The notes: a model not told the origin generated them from the letters alone. Numbered from the stretch's first letter, positions 8,507-18,080 are shown. The stretch is DNA of 64,000 nucleotides from Shimia sp040225985 (GCF_040225985.1 NZ_JBBPEU010000001.1:186001-250000), one strand, 5' to 3'. Translations and numbers: made by a program.

Positions 8507-10516
8507 GTGACCCAACCAGTGCCAAAGCCAGCCGCGCCTCTCGCGCATCGAGCAGAAATAGACGGATTGCGCAGCATCGCGGTGATGGCCGTTGTGCTGT
8601 ATCACTTCGACGTTGCAGGCGTGGGCGGCGGTTTTGTTGGCGTAGATATTTTCTTTGTTATCTCGGGCTTTCTGATCGGTTCCATCCTCTGGCGGGAACT
8701 GGAAATAGAGGGGCAGATCTCGCTATCCCGCTTCTATCTGCGACGTATCCGACGCCTGGCCCCTGCCTATTTTGTCATGGTCTTTGCCGCGCTGCTGGTT
8801 GGGTGGTTTGCACTCCTGCCTTTCGACTTTCGCGAACTCGGCAAAGGCGCTATTGCCGCGACGGTGTATCTTTCGAATGTCCTTTTCTATCGGCAGGCCG
8901 GATATTTCGATGGATCGGCAGAAGAAAAGCTGCTGCTGCACACCTGGTCCCTTTCGGTGGAAGAGCAGTTTTATCTGTTTCTACCCCTTGCACTTTTGCT
9001 GTTCGCCCGTTGGAAACACACAATCCTGCCTGCGCTCTGGGGGTTGTTCGCAACATCGCTGATCGCGTCCCTGTACCTGACCTACACGCACCAACCCGCC
9101 GCCTTTTATCTTTTCCCCTTCCGTGCGTGGGAGCTTTTGGCGGGTGTCCTATTGTCCATTGTCGGGCACCAACAGAAGCTGTCTTGGAAGTTAAGCTCTT
9201 GGGTTTCGTGGGCTGGGTTGGGGCTGGTTGTCGGGTCCATACTGCTGAGTCGGCCCGACTACGGGTTTCCCGGTTGGCAGGCCATCGTACCTGTGTTGGG
9301 CACCGTGCTCTTGATCCTTGGTGGACAGGGAAATAATCCCGTCAACCGCGCCTTGTCGACCAAGGCACCTGTGTTCATCGGGCTGATCTCCTATTCGCTG
9401 TACCTCTGGCATTGGCCGGTCATGGTGTTTGCCACCTACATCTGGGGGCCGCCGGATTCTTTACCGGCAAAGGTATTCTGGATCGCAGTGTCCATGGGGC
9501 TTGCCGCCCTGTGCTGGCGCTTTGTGGAACAACCTGTGCGCAGGTCTGCAAACATCAGCCCGCGCACTGTGTTTAGCGTGGCCGCAGGCACCTCGGCGCT
9601 AGTCCTGCTTCTGGGTGCTGTGGTTTTCAAAGCGGATGGCCTGCCTGATCGTTTTTCCCCTGAGACACGCATTCATATCGATGCCTCTGCCGACTTCATC
9701 CAGGATTGGAGCCGCTGCCACATTCCGGCAACCGGACGGTTTCAGGGGATTGAGGTCTGCCCGATCGGCCCAGACGGTCCACAACACCTTCTGATCTGGG
9801 GCGACTCGCATCTGCGCGCCTATATGGATGGTCTGGCGCAGCTAGCTGATGAGCAACAAACCCCTGCACTCATCCTCTGGAGGGCCGGCTGCCCACCATT
9901 CTTCGGGGCATCCAAGACCGAACGCGCCGCTACAGCCGCTCAGGATCAAGAGTGTGAAACTGCAAATCGCAGGATTGAAAGCGACATCTCCGAATGGAGC
10001 AATCTTGCTGCTGTCCTTTTGGTCGGACGTTGGGCCTACTACGCTACCGGCCAAGGCTACGGGATAGACGCCCATAACACGATTGAAGTCTCCCCCGGTT
10101 TTTCGGCCCTCGCGTCCCGCACGGTCGAAACGCTGAACGATACCCGTGTGAACGTCTTTGTCGCCCAACAGGTGCCCGAATTGGCCAACTATGACTCTCG
10201 CCGTGTTGCCCGCGATCTTGCTTATGGCAGGCTGTCGCCAGAACAGGCCGCCGAGGCTGCACGCATATCGAAGGATGCGGTTATGCTCCGTCAGGCATCT
10301 GTAAGGGCGGTTTGGGATACGCTATCTGCGCAAGGCGCAATTCAGAGAATCGACACATGGCCCAACATGTGTGACGGGGCAAACTGCTTTGCCATACACG
10401 GTCAGGTGGGGCAGTATTTTGACAACAACCACCTGACAAATGCCGCCGCACAGCGACTGCGCGCCTTGTTCCTGCCTGCCTTTGAAGCCGCCCGAAAAGG
10501 GGAAACCCATGACTGA
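8507..10516 (+). CDS. OafA/YrhL-type membrane acyltransferase with SGNH domain
   Basis: A 669-residue protein predicted to O-acetylate (or otherwise acylate) the polysaccharide. The N-terminal half is an acyltransferase-3 domain of about ten membrane segments, opening with EIDGLRSIAVMAVVLYHF (catalytic His) and GVDIFFVISGFLI. The C-terminal half is a periplasmic SGNH-hydrolase-like domain with GDSH (Ser near residue 434) and the distal DNNH motif, so the Ser-Asp-His set is present. The start is GTG at 8507, just before the conserved N-terminus; no better in-frame start or strong ribosome site is visible. It overlaps the GMC oxidoreductase gene by 8 bases. The family is sure; the acyl group and target sugar are not known. 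Confidence 0.93.
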   Translation: MTQPVPKPAAPLAHRAEIDGLRSIAVMAVVLYHFDVAGVGGGFVGVDIFFVISGFLIGSILWRELEIEGQISLSRFYLRRIRRLAPAYFVMVFAALLVGWFALLPFDFRELGKGAIAATVYLSNVLFYRQAGYFDGSAEEKLLLHTWSLSVEEQFYLFLPLALLLFARWKHTILPALWGLFATSLIASLYLTYTHQPAAFYLFPFRAWELLAGVLLSIVGHQQKLSWKLSSWVSWAGLGLVVGSILLSRPDYGFPGWQAIVPVLGTVLLILGGQGNNPVNRALSTKAPVFIGLISYSLYLWHWPVMVFATYIWGPPDSLPAKVFWIAVSMGLAALCWRFVEQPVRRSANISPRTVFSVAAGTSALVLLLGAVVFKADGLPDRFSPETRIHIDASADFIQDWSRCHIPATGRFQGIEVCPIGPDGPQHLLIWGDSHLRAYMDGLAQLADEQQTPALILWRAGCPPFFGASKTERAATAAQDQECETANRRIESDISEWSNLAAVLLVGRWAYYATGQGYGIDAHNTIEVSPGFSALASRTVETLNDTRVNVFVAQQVPELANYDSRRVARDLAYGRLSPEQAAEAARISKDAVMLRQASVRAVWDTLSAQGAIQRIDTWPNMCDGANCFAIHGQVGQYFDNNHLTNAAAQRLRALFLPAFEAARKGETHD

Positions 10517-12098
10517 AACGCCCACTGACCAAATCTGGGACGTGATCGTCATCGGAACTGGTATGGGCGGCGGTCCGTTGGGGCGCTGGCTGGCAGAAAA
10601 AGGATGGTCGGTACTCTATCTGGAACGCGGACCACAGGGTCACCCGGCTGCAAGGCATGACCTCAATTACGAGATGGGAGACCCCGTCGCACGTCACGTG
10701 CGCGGGTATTGGCCCACCCCGATACAAGCGACCATAAACGGTAAGAGTTTTTCATTTTTTGCGCCAATCGGGTCTGGCGTCGGTGGCTCTTCGACCTTCT
10801 ATGCGGGGGCGTTAGAGCGCCCCGAACCTCATGATCTCGACCATAGCGAAGCCCGCCCGCACCCAACCGGGGGTTGGCCTGTGTCCTATGCCGAGATGCA
10901 ACCGTGGTTTTCTGCCGCGGAAAGCATGTTCAAGGTGAATGGCACCCCAGACCCGCTTGGTGAAAGCGACGGAACCCTCGATCCGCCCAGCCCCCCACGC
11001 CGGGACGAGGCGGCGTTGATGCAGAAACTGGCCGCAAACGGGTTGCACCCCTATCAGGGCCATCTCTGTTTCCATCGGGATGAGGACTGCCCAACCTGCA
11101 AAGAAACACGCTGTCCCAAACACCCCAAGATGGATGGCCGAACCGCAGGGGTAGACCCGGCGTTGGCCACAGGCCGTGCGGAAGTTCAAGTCAACACAGC
11201 CGTGCGCAAGTTCATCGGGGATACGGATCATGTCTCACGCGTCGAAATCGAAACACCTGACGGCGTCGAAACACTCAGCGCCCGATATTTTGTTCTGGCA
11301 GCAGGTGCCCTCGCCTCGCCCTCTCTGTTGCTTCGGTCGCAATCTGAAGACTGGCCGGAAGGCTGCGGCAACTCAAGCGGCCTTGTCGGCCGAAACCTGA
11401 TGTTCCACATGAACGAAATGTTCGCACTCTGGCCCCCACGGTCGGCGCGTACAGAGGGTCCGACCAAGGCGATCGCTCTGAGGGACCTGTATTTCAAGGA
11501 CGGTCAACGGCTGGGATTGATACAGGCCATGGGGATCGAGGCACGATATGGCGAAATCGTGCATTTCCTGAACTTGGCGTTCGATCGGTCGCCCCTGCGC
11601 AAACTAACCTGGCTGCGACAGTTTACCCGCATTCCCGCACTGATCGCTTCCAAACTCTTTGGCAGCGCCGCCGTTTTCGTGGGCATCCTCGAGGACCTGC
11701 CCTACCCCGAGAACCGGGTGATCGTGAACAGTGACCGCCCAGACCAATTGGCGTTCCAATACGACATTGCCCCCGAGCTTCTGAAACGTCGCAAAACCTT
11801 CCGGTCCGAAATTCGAAAGACTTTGCGCGGCATGCGATGGGTCTTTCTAAACCACGGACCCGAGTTGAACTATGGCCATGCCTGCGGGACCCTGAGATTC
11901 GGCTCTGATCCAGCCGAAAGCGTGCTTGATCCAAACTGCAAGGTACACGATCTGGACAATTTGTATGTGACGGATGCGAGCTTCATGCCCACGTCATGCG
12001 GCACGAATCCTAGCCTCACCATCGCCGCCAATGCACTGCGTGTGGCCGACCATATCCATAAGACCCTCAGCCGTCAGAAGGATTGCAAAAATGATTGA
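10509..12098 (+). CDS. GMC-family FAD oxidoreductase with a four-cysteine cluster
   Basis: A 529-residue flavoenzyme. A Rossmann FAD motif (VIVIGTGMGGG, residues about 12-22) opens the protein, and a GMC C-terminal signature with TDASFMPTSCGTNPSLTIAAN closes it. Family members oxidise alcohol groups of sugars, sterols or choline. The odd part is residues 187-202, where four cysteines are spaced C-x6-C-x2-C-x4-C in a segment rich in Lys, Asp and His; this could bind a metal or an Fe-S cluster, as some membrane-linked GMC dehydrogenases do. The ATG at 10509 overlaps the acyltransferase gene, and the stop overlaps the SDR start. Context suggests oxidation of a sugar or sugar-lipid intermediate. 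No secretion signal is seen. Confidence 0.88.
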   Translation: MTETPTDQIWDVIVIGTGMGGGPLGRWLAEKGWSVLYLERGPQGHPAARHDLNYEMGDPVARHVRGYWPTPIQATINGKSFSFFAPIGSGVGGSSTFYAGALERPEPHDLDHSEARPHPTGGWPVSYAEMQPWFSAAESMFKVNGTPDPLGESDGTLDPPSPPRRDEAALMQKLAANGLHPYQGHLCFHRDEDCPTCKETRCPKHPKMDGRTAGVDPALATGRAEVQVNTAVRKFIGDTDHVSRVEIETPDGVETLSARYFVLAAGALASPSLLLRSQSEDWPEGCGNSSGLVGRNLMFHMNEMFALWPPRSARTEGPTKAIALRDLYFKDGQRLGLIQAMGIEARYGEIVHFLNLAFDRSPLRKLTWLRQFTRIPALIASKLFGSAAVFVGILEDLPYPENRVIVNSDRPDQLAFQYDIAPELLKRRKTFRSEIRKTLRGMRWVFLNHGPELNYGHACGTLRFGSDPAESVLDPNCKVHDLDNLYVTDASFMPTSCGTNPSLTIAANALRVADHIHKTLSRQKDCKND

Positions 12099-12861
12099 TC
12101 CACGCCACGACATCGCCTTGGTGACGGGCGCCGGCTCCGGTCTGGGGCAGGCGCTTGCGCTGGAGTTGGTGCAAAAAGGCCTAAGTGTGATCGGCTTTGG
12201 GCGACGGGACTCGGCGCTGCAAGACACGATGTCCAAGGCGCAGAGCGATCGGTTTGTGCCGATGGTCGTGGATGTGGCAGATTCGAAAGCTGTCGAACAA
12301 GCGTTTCAATCCATTGAACAGACATTGGGCCACGTCACCCTTTTGATCAACAACGCCGGGATTTATCCCCGTCGCGATATTTTCGACGAAACCGGCGCAA
12401 GCTTCATGGAAGTTGTCGGTACAAATCTTGGAGGCACTGTCTCGTGCACAATCTCGGCACTTTTATATATGGGTGAAACCGGGTTTGGTCGTATCATCAA
12501 CGTTTCGAGTTTTGCAGACATGGCCCCGCTTCCCGCCAGTTCGGCTTATGCCGTGTCAAAAGGGGCAGGTCGCATCTTCGGCGCGGCACTTCACGCCGAT
12601 CTACACGACAGGTTCCCCGAAATCATCGTGAACACTTGGATGCCGGGCATGCTGGCAACTGATATGGGGATACAAGACGGGCTTGATCCGGCAATCGCTG
12701 CCAAATGGGGTGTTGGTCTGGCGCTTTGGCATGACCCGTCCCTGAACGGCGCCATCTTTGAAATGAATCGCGAGGTGCCAGCGCCTCGTGGCCTGAAACG
12801 AAAAATCAAGGACTTGATTTTGTTGCGGCGCCCGCCCAAACCGCGTGTTGTAGAAGTATAA
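12091..12861 (+). CDS. Short-chain dehydrogenase/reductase
   Basis: A 256-residue NAD(P)-dependent oxidoreductase of the classical SDR type. Motifs are the cofactor loop TGAGSGLGQA (about residues 12-21), NNAGIYP and the catalytic YAVSK, with a preceding Ser in FADMAPLPASSAY. The ATG at 12091 overlaps the GMC stop by 8 bases, so the two are probably co-translated and may act one after the other: oxidation by the flavoenzyme, then stereospecific reduction by the SDR would epimerise a hydroxyl group. That pairing is inferred. The C-terminal tail is basic (GLKRKIKDLILLRRPPKPR), which may point to membrane contact. It ends 9 bases before the convergent WecG-like gene. Confidence 0.88.
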   Translation: MIDPRHDIALVTGAGSGLGQALALELVQKGLSVIGFGRRDSALQDTMSKAQSDRFVPMVVDVADSKAVEQAFQSIEQTLGHVTLLINNAGIYPRRDIFDETGASFMEVVGTNLGGTVSCTISALLYMGETGFGRIINVSSFADMAPLPASSAYAVSKGAGRIFGAALHADLHDRFPEIIVNTWMPGMLATDMGIQDGLDPAIAAKWGVGLALWHDPSLNGAIFEMNREVPAPRGLKRKIKDLILLRRPPKPRVVEV

Positions 12862-12870
12862 AAACAGACT

Positions 12871-13629
12871 CTATCTTGGCTGCTTTCGCTGTTTGATCGC
12901 ATCTGCCGTGAGTCCCGGAAGGATCACAAAACAACGCGCATAGCGGGCCGAAAGGCGTTTTGGGTTTTGAAGCATCCGCCAGAACCATTCCATCGCCATC
13001 GCTCTTACCCAAGCAGGCGCGCGCTTCTGACTCCCCGCCAGAAAATCCAGGCCCGCGCCGATAGACACAAACCCCACATCCGGCGTGACCGTGCGCCCAC
13101 GCGCGGCTAGGATCTCTTGTTTCGGCGCCCCGAGCGCCAGAAAACACAACTTCGCGCCGGCGTTTTCAGCCTCTCTCAGAACGGTGTTTGCGGCCGCGCT
13201 ATCGGGGTCAAACCCCATGGGTGGCGCAATACAACACGCGATGTCCAGCATTGGGACCTCGGCTTTCATGGCCTCGGCTGCCCGTTCCAAAGCGTCGTCC
13301 GTTGTACCGATCAACCCAACCGGCACCCCCAACCTTGCGGCGACCTTCGCCAGCGGCAGAACGAGGTCAGACCCCGGCAGCAATTCCAGCGGCTGATCTG
13401 CCAGTTGGGACATCCAGACAACCGGATTTCCATCCGCAACAACCAAATCCTGCAAGAGATAGGCCCGCGCGAAATCTGCATCATCTTTAAGTTTTACCAG
13501 ATGGTCGAGGTTGATTGTGGCAAGGGCAAACCCTTCGCGTTTTTCTAGTTTTTCCGCAACCTTCAGCAAAAGCGTTGCCTCATCGGGCACATTGACTGCA
13601 ATGCGGCCTGCAACCGATGGGAAATCCAC
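12871..13629 (-). CDS. WecG/TagA/CpsF-family glycosyltransferase
   Basis: A 252-residue GT26 enzyme that adds the second sugar (often a ManNAc or related sugar) to a lipid-linked first sugar. Visible signatures are NLDHL, the ADGNPVVW stretch, the GAPKQE motif, GAGLDFLAGS and the C-terminal RAPAWVRAMAMEWFWR block ending NPKRLSARY. The start is GTG at 13629 with AGGAG eight bases before it. It is the only gene in this cluster read on the minus strand, diverging from the MocA-type dehydrogenase with a 134-bp gap that must hold two promoters. It probably acts right after the initiating transferase. Confidence 0.92.
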   Translation of the reverse strand: MDFPSVAGRIAVNVPDEATLLLKVAEKLEKREGFALATINLDHLVKLKDDADFARAYLLQDLVVADGNPVVWMSQLADQPLELLPGSDLVLPLAKVAARLGVPVGLIGTTDDALERAAEAMKAEVPMLDIACCIAPPMGFDPDSAAANTVLREAENAGAKLCFLALGAPKQEILAARGRTVTPDVGFVSIGAGLDFLAGSQKRAPAWVRAMAMEWFWRMLQNPKRLSARYARCFVILPGLTADAIKQRKQPR

Positions 13630-13763
13630 TCTGCAACTCCTGTTCTCGAACGGGTTGTCCTACTTATGTCACATCATCCCATCGTCGACTACAACCGTCT
13701 GGTTTGACAACGCTCCAAGTGGTTAAATCGCGGGACATAAACCGAATTCTTTCGAGAGAGCCT

Positions 13764-14882
13764 ATGAAATCAGTCGCAATAATCGGATGTGGTTTCGTTG
13801 CCGACCTCTACATGCGCTCATTCGCTGAATATCCCGATGTGTCTGTGATCCATTGTCATGACCGGGATGCCGAACGTCTCAGCGCCTTTTGCGATCATTG
13901 GCAACTAACTGGTCACCCCTCGATGGACGGTTTTTTTGCGTCCCTGCCCGACGGATGCCTTATTTTGAACCTGACGAACCCTGCGTCTCATTTCGACGTC
14001 AGTATGGCCAGCCTCAATGCGGGTTATCCGGTGTATTCGGAAAAGCCACTCGCAATGGAAATGGATCAGGCCCTAACCCTTGCCAAAACAGCCGAGGAAA
14101 GAGGGCTAATGTTAGGGTCGGCACCCTGTTCCTTTCTAGGGGAAGCGTCTCAAATGCTGGGCAAAGCCATGCGGGACGGGATCGCAGGACAGGTGCGCCT
14201 CATCTATGCCGAGTTGGATGACGGGTTCATTTCACAGGCCCCATATCAAGACTGGCAAAGTGAATCCGGCGCCAAGTGGCCTGCCGAGGATGAATTCCGG
14301 GTCGGATGCACGCTAGAACATGCGGGCTACTACCTCACTTGGCTTATTGGGCATCTCGGCAGCGTTCGGCGCGTCGTGGCAGCCAGTGCAGAAGTTTTGC
14401 CCGACAAGGGGTCCGGGGGTACGCCGGACGTTTCTATTGCAACCCTGTTTTTTGAATGCGGGGTGGTCGCGCGGCTAACCTGTTCCATTGTTGCGCCCCA
14501 CGACCACCAAATCCGGGTCATCGGGGACAAGGGCGTTCTTAGGGTGGGCCGCGCCTGGGACAACGCCGCGCCGGTGAAATTTCACAGGCGTTTGCGCGTA
14601 CGCAGGCGCCTTCTGGAACATCCTCTGGGGCGTCGGATCCGCCCGCCTGCCAAAACCCACCCCAAGGTTGAGCGTTGGGGGGCCGCTTCGATGAATTTTG
14701 CACTGGGCCCGGTCGAAATGCTGTCCGCGATGGCCGACGACCGGCCTTCACGGATGTCCACGGACCTTGCTTTGCATGTCAACGAAGTAACTCTCGCGAT
14801 CCAGAATGCCAGTGATGATAGCGGATCCGTTGCCATGCAAACCCGATGCGTCCCGATCGAGCCGATGCCATGGGCAAAATAG
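13764..14882 (+). CDS. Gfo/Idh/MocA-family oxidoreductase (free-standing)
   Basis: A 372-residue NAD(P)-dependent dehydrogenase of sugars or cyclitols. The N-terminal Rossmann motif is AIIGCGFVAD and the EKP motif that places the catalytic Lys is YSEKPLAME. The C-terminal half is the usual substrate-binding domain with a DxxxH-like helix (LEHAGYYLTW). The ATG at 13764, directly before the Rossmann strand, is preferred over upstream alternatives. It overlaps the next gene (an epimerase) by 13 bases. The same two families occur again fused at 18100-20205, so this pair may be the separate version of the same kind of two-step sugar conversion. Confidence 0.9.
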   Translation: MKSVAIIGCGFVADLYMRSFAEYPDVSVIHCHDRDAERLSAFCDHWQLTGHPSMDGFFASLPDGCLILNLTNPASHFDVSMASLNAGYPVYSEKPLAMEMDQALTLAKTAEERGLMLGSAPCSFLGEASQMLGKAMRDGIAGQVRLIYAELDDGFISQAPYQDWQSESGAKWPAEDEFRVGCTLEHAGYYLTWLIGHLGSVRRVVAASAEVLPDKGSGGTPDVSIATLFFECGVVARLTCSIVAPHDHQIRVIGDKGVLRVGRAWDNAAPVKFHRRLRVRRRLLEHPLGRRIRPPAKTHPKVERWGAASMNFALGPVEMLSAMADDRPSRMSTDLALHVNEVTLAIQNASDDSGSVAMQTRCVPIEPMPWAK

Positions 14883-15841
14883 AGGTGAAACAGACTCTAT
14901 TAGTGACCGGCGCGGGCGGCTATATCGGTCAGGCTGTCGTGACACACGCCCTGCGCGCGGGCTACCACGTCAAAGCCCTCCTGCGTCCGGGCAAACTCCC
15001 TCCGGTCGCGCTGGAAAGCGCCGAGATTGTATATGCCGATCTTGTCGAAGACCCAGAAATCTTGACGCAAGCTCTCGTCGGGACAGACGCAGTCATCCAC
15101 GCCGCGGGCAGTTTCAGCGCTGATCCGGTTTGCATGGCACGTAATACCGTCAAAGCCTCGGAATGTCTGGCCAAGGCCATGACCAACGAAGGGACAAGAC
15201 GGTTGGTATTGGTCGGGTCCATGGCTGTGTATGACTATCAGGCGTCCCAGAATATTGACGAAAATGCATTATTAGAGCCTAATTTGGGCGGACGTGACGC
15301 ATATTGCGCCGCAAAGCTTCAACAGGAGCAGGCTTTGCAAACCTTCACATCTCTTGACCTCCGCATCTTACGGGTCGGGGCTGTCTGGGGGCCCGACCGT
15401 TTGTTCAATGCCCATCTTGGCGTTTCCTCGGGACCGGCCATGTTCCGGCTTGGGTCAGCTGGCGAAATCCCAACCTGCCATATCGACACCTGTGCAAGCG
15501 CTCTCGTAGCCTCCTGTGCTGCCCCCGATGGCCCGATGATCGTCAACGTGCTGGATGACGACCGCCCAACCCGTGACCGGTACCTTGCCGCAGTCCGCGC
15601 TTGCGGCTGGCCAAAAGTGGTTGTCCCCCTGCCACTGGCCCCCTTGCGCCTGATGGCGCGGCATCTGCCCACATCGCTACGGCGCGTTGGCCTTCTACAA
15701 CCTGCCACGCTGGCGGCCCGCTTTGGCGCCACGACATTCTCCAACAAACGGCTACACGAACGCCTTGAAGGCGTCACAATGGTCGCGTTTGAACACGCCA
15801 TGAGCCAAGCCATCGCCAACACACGCGGGCCAGAGGCATGA
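14870..15841 (+). CDS. NAD-dependent epimerase/dehydratase-family protein (free-standing)
   Basis: A 323-residue extended SDR of the nucleotide-sugar type. It carries the cofactor loop VTGAGGYIGQAV (about residues 12-23) and catalytic YCAAK, with a Ser in VGSMAVYDY upstream. Members act as epimerases, dehydratases or reductases on NDP-sugars. It overlaps the preceding MocA-type gene by 13 bases and the following GT4 gene by 4 bases, so all three are translationally coupled. The C-terminal half is rather basic with Leu/Arg-rich helices (LRLMARHLPTSLRRV), unlike soluble GalE, which leaves open a lipid-linked substrate. The exact reaction is unknown. Confidence 0.88.
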   Translation: MGKIEVKQTLLVTGAGGYIGQAVVTHALRAGYHVKALLRPGKLPPVALESAEIVYADLVEDPEILTQALVGTDAVIHAAGSFSADPVCMARNTVKASECLAKAMTNEGTRRLVLVGSMAVYDYQASQNIDENALLEPNLGGRDAYCAAKLQQEQALQTFTSLDLRILRVGAVWGPDRLFNAHLGVSSGPAMFRLGSAGEIPTCHIDTCASALVASCAAPDGPMIVNVLDDDRPTRDRYLAAVRACGWPKVVVPLPLAPLRLMARHLPTSLRRVGLLQPATLAARFGATTFSNKRLHERLEGVTMVAFEHAMSQAIANTRGPEA

Positions 15842-17112
15842 CCGTCTCGAAACCCTGCAGCCGGATCGCCTATCTGACAGGCGAATATCCCCGCGCCACG
15901 GATACTTTCATCCAGCGCGAGGTTGCGGCATTGCGCGCGCTGGGTCACGAGGTGAAAACCTGCTCCATCCGGCGCACGAACGCCGAACATCACGTGGGAC
16001 CCGAGCAAAAGGCCGAGGCCGCCGCCACATTCCATGTGCTCGCAGCTGCGAAGAACCCTTTGCATCTCTTCAAGTGCCACCTGCTGATGCTGTTGGCCTC
16101 ACCCGCAGGCTATGGCCGTGCGCTATGGCTCGCGATCCGCACCGCTCCGGCAGGCCTGAGGGCGCTGCTCTATCAGCTCTTCTATTTCGCCGAGGCCGCC
16201 GTTCTGGCCCAGCATCTGAAATCACACAAGATCGACCAACTACACAATCACATCGCAAAATCCAGTTGCACGGTTGCGATGCTGGCCTCTGCCCTGTCTG
16301 GTATCCCTTACAGTTTCACGCTGCACGGTCCGGATATCTTTTTTGCGCCTGAACACTGGCGTCTGGACAAGAAGATCGAAACCGCCAGCTTTGTGGCCTG
16401 CATCAGTCATTTCTGCCGCGCACAGGCGATGGCGTTTTCTGATCCGGCGCACTGGGGCAAGCTGCATATCGTCCACTGTGGCGTAGACCCCCAGCGATAC
16501 AATTTCGAAGAGACTGCGCCCGCCATTGGTAACATCCTGTTCGTGGGACGACTGGCTGGAGTCAAAGGGGTCCCTCTGCTTCTGGATGCTGTGCAAGACC
16601 TGCGCCAAACCTACCCGACGCTTACGGTCAAATTGGTCGGTGACGGGCCCGAGCGCGCAGCGATTGAAACAAAAGCACACAAGATGGGTTTGGCCGAAAC
16701 GGTGGAATTCCTCGGCTATCAATCGCAAGACTCGGTAGCTGAATTGCTCAAAAACACCGACATGCTCGTCCTGCCCAGCTTTGCCGAGGGCGTGCCTGTG
16801 GTCCTAATGGAGGCCATGGCAGCACGACGGCCTGTTGTCACGACACGTATCGCAGGGGTGCCCGAATTGGTTGAGGATGGCGTTTCAGGGCATGTCGTTG
16901 CGGCTGGGGATCTTGATGCTCTGAAGTCGGCGATCTCGAAAGTGCTAGACAACCCGGAACACGCGCAAACGATGGGTGAGGCTGGGCGCACGAAAGTCGT
17001 CGCCGAATACAGCAACCTGGCAGAAGCGGAATGGCTAAGTGAGTTGTTCGAGGGCTATGTGTCTTGCGCTCCGCCAAACACGCTGCGCCCTGTTTCGGAG
17101 AGCAACAGATGA
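15838..17112 (+). CDS. Glycosyltransferase, GT4 family (GT-B fold)
   Basis: A 424-residue retaining glycosyltransferase that extends the lipid-linked repeat unit. The N-terminal domain opens RIAYLTGEYPRATDTFIQRE, typical for colanic/exopolysaccharide GT4 enzymes. The C-terminal domain has ILFVGRLAGVKG, LVGDGPER and the donor-binding E-x7-E region in SFAEGVPVVLMEAMA. The start ATG lies in the stop of the epimerase gene (ATGA), and the stop overlaps the start of the GT2 gene in the same way. Donor and acceptor cannot be read from sequence. Confidence 0.93.
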   Translation: MTVSKPCSRIAYLTGEYPRATDTFIQREVAALRALGHEVKTCSIRRTNAEHHVGPEQKAEAAATFHVLAAAKNPLHLFKCHLLMLLASPAGYGRALWLAIRTAPAGLRALLYQLFYFAEAAVLAQHLKSHKIDQLHNHIAKSSCTVAMLASALSGIPYSFTLHGPDIFFAPEHWRLDKKIETASFVACISHFCRAQAMAFSDPAHWGKLHIVHCGVDPQRYNFEETAPAIGNILFVGRLAGVKGVPLLLDAVQDLRQTYPTLTVKLVGDGPERAAIETKAHKMGLAETVEFLGYQSQDSVAELLKNTDMLVLPSFAEGVPVVLMEAMAARRPVVTTRIAGVPELVEDGVSGHVVAAGDLDALKSAISKVLDNPEHAQTMGEAGRTKVVAEYSNLAEAEWLSELFEGYVSCAPPNTLRPVSESNR

Positions 17113-18080
17113 GCGGAAGCGTGACGGTTGTCGTGATCGGGCGGAATGAAGGGCAGCGGTTGGTAGCCTGCCTCGCCTCGCTTTCTGCACAGGACGTGGC
17201 CATCATTTATGTCGACAGCGGATCAACCGACAACAGTATCGAAGAGGCGCGCAAGGTCGGTGCCACGGTAGTTGATCTGGACACTTCGGTGCCTTTCACC
17301 GCCGCGCGCGCGCGTAACGCCGGCGTAGATGCCCTACGCGAGGCCGGATTGCCAGACTATATCCAGTTCATCGACGGCGATTGCAGCGTCGAATCCGGAT
17401 GGATCAGCCACGCCCGGCTTGCATTGGATACGCATCCCGAAATGGGTATCGTGACCGGCTGGCGGTCGGAAATCTATCCGACCCAAAGCATCTACAATGA
17501 CCTGTGCGAGTTCGAATGGCATCGCCCTGCCGGCGATATCGAGGCATGCGGCGGTGACATGATGGTGCGCAGCACCGCGTTTGAGCAGGTAGGGGGATTT
17601 GATCCCACCGTGATCGCTGCCGAGGATGACGAGTTCTGTGTAAGGGTGCGCGCGGCAGGCTGGCGCGCACATCGCCTGCCGCAATCCATGACACGACACG
17701 ACGCTGCCATGACACGGTTTGGCCAATGGTGGCAGCGTGCCGTGCGCAGCGGCCACGGCTTTGCGCAAGTGGGTTTCCTGCATCCTGAGTATTTCGTGCC
17801 CGAACGTCGCCGCGTGTGGCTTTTCGGGGCGGTCCTGCCCTTGCTGTTCGTTCTGGGCCTGCTGTTCTCTGGCATTTTGACCTTGGCCGTGCTTGGCGCT
17901 TACATCCTGTCGTATTCAAGGACCGTGAAGGGCCTGACGGCTCAGGGGCTGGAGCCTGCCCGCGCACGCCACCATGCGGTCTTTCTTTCCCTCTCGAAGT
18001 TTCCGAACTTTCTGGGGATGATGACCTTTTACTGGCGGCGCTACAAAGGGCGCAGCATGAGAATTATCGAGTACAAATAG
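17109..18080 (+). CDS. Glycosyltransferase, GT2 family (GT-A fold)
   Basis: A 323-residue enzyme. It opens VTVVVIGRNEGQRLVACLASL, has YVDSGSTDNS and the metal-binding FIDGDCSVESGW (D-x-D like), and a later EDDEFCVRVRAAGW block of the family. Two hydrophobic segments near the C-terminus (about residues 238-275) suggest it sits at the inner membrane. The ATG at 17109 overlaps the GT4 stop (ATGA). It is the third glycosyltransferase of the cluster, so with the initiating enzyme the repeat may hold about four sugars; that count is inferred. Confidence 0.93.
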   Translation: MSGSVTVVVIGRNEGQRLVACLASLSAQDVAIIYVDSGSTDNSIEEARKVGATVVDLDTSVPFTAARARNAGVDALREAGLPDYIQFIDGDCSVESGWISHARLALDTHPEMGIVTGWRSEIYPTQSIYNDLCEFEWHRPAGDIEACGGDMMVRSTAFEQVGGFDPTVIAAEDDEFCVRVRAAGWRAHRLPQSMTRHDAAMTRFGQWWQRAVRSGHGFAQVGFLHPEYFVPERRRVWLFGAVLPLLFVLGLLFSGILTLAVLGAYILSYSRTVKGLTAQGLEPARARHHAVFLSLSKFPNFLGMMTFYWRRYKGRSMRIIEYK

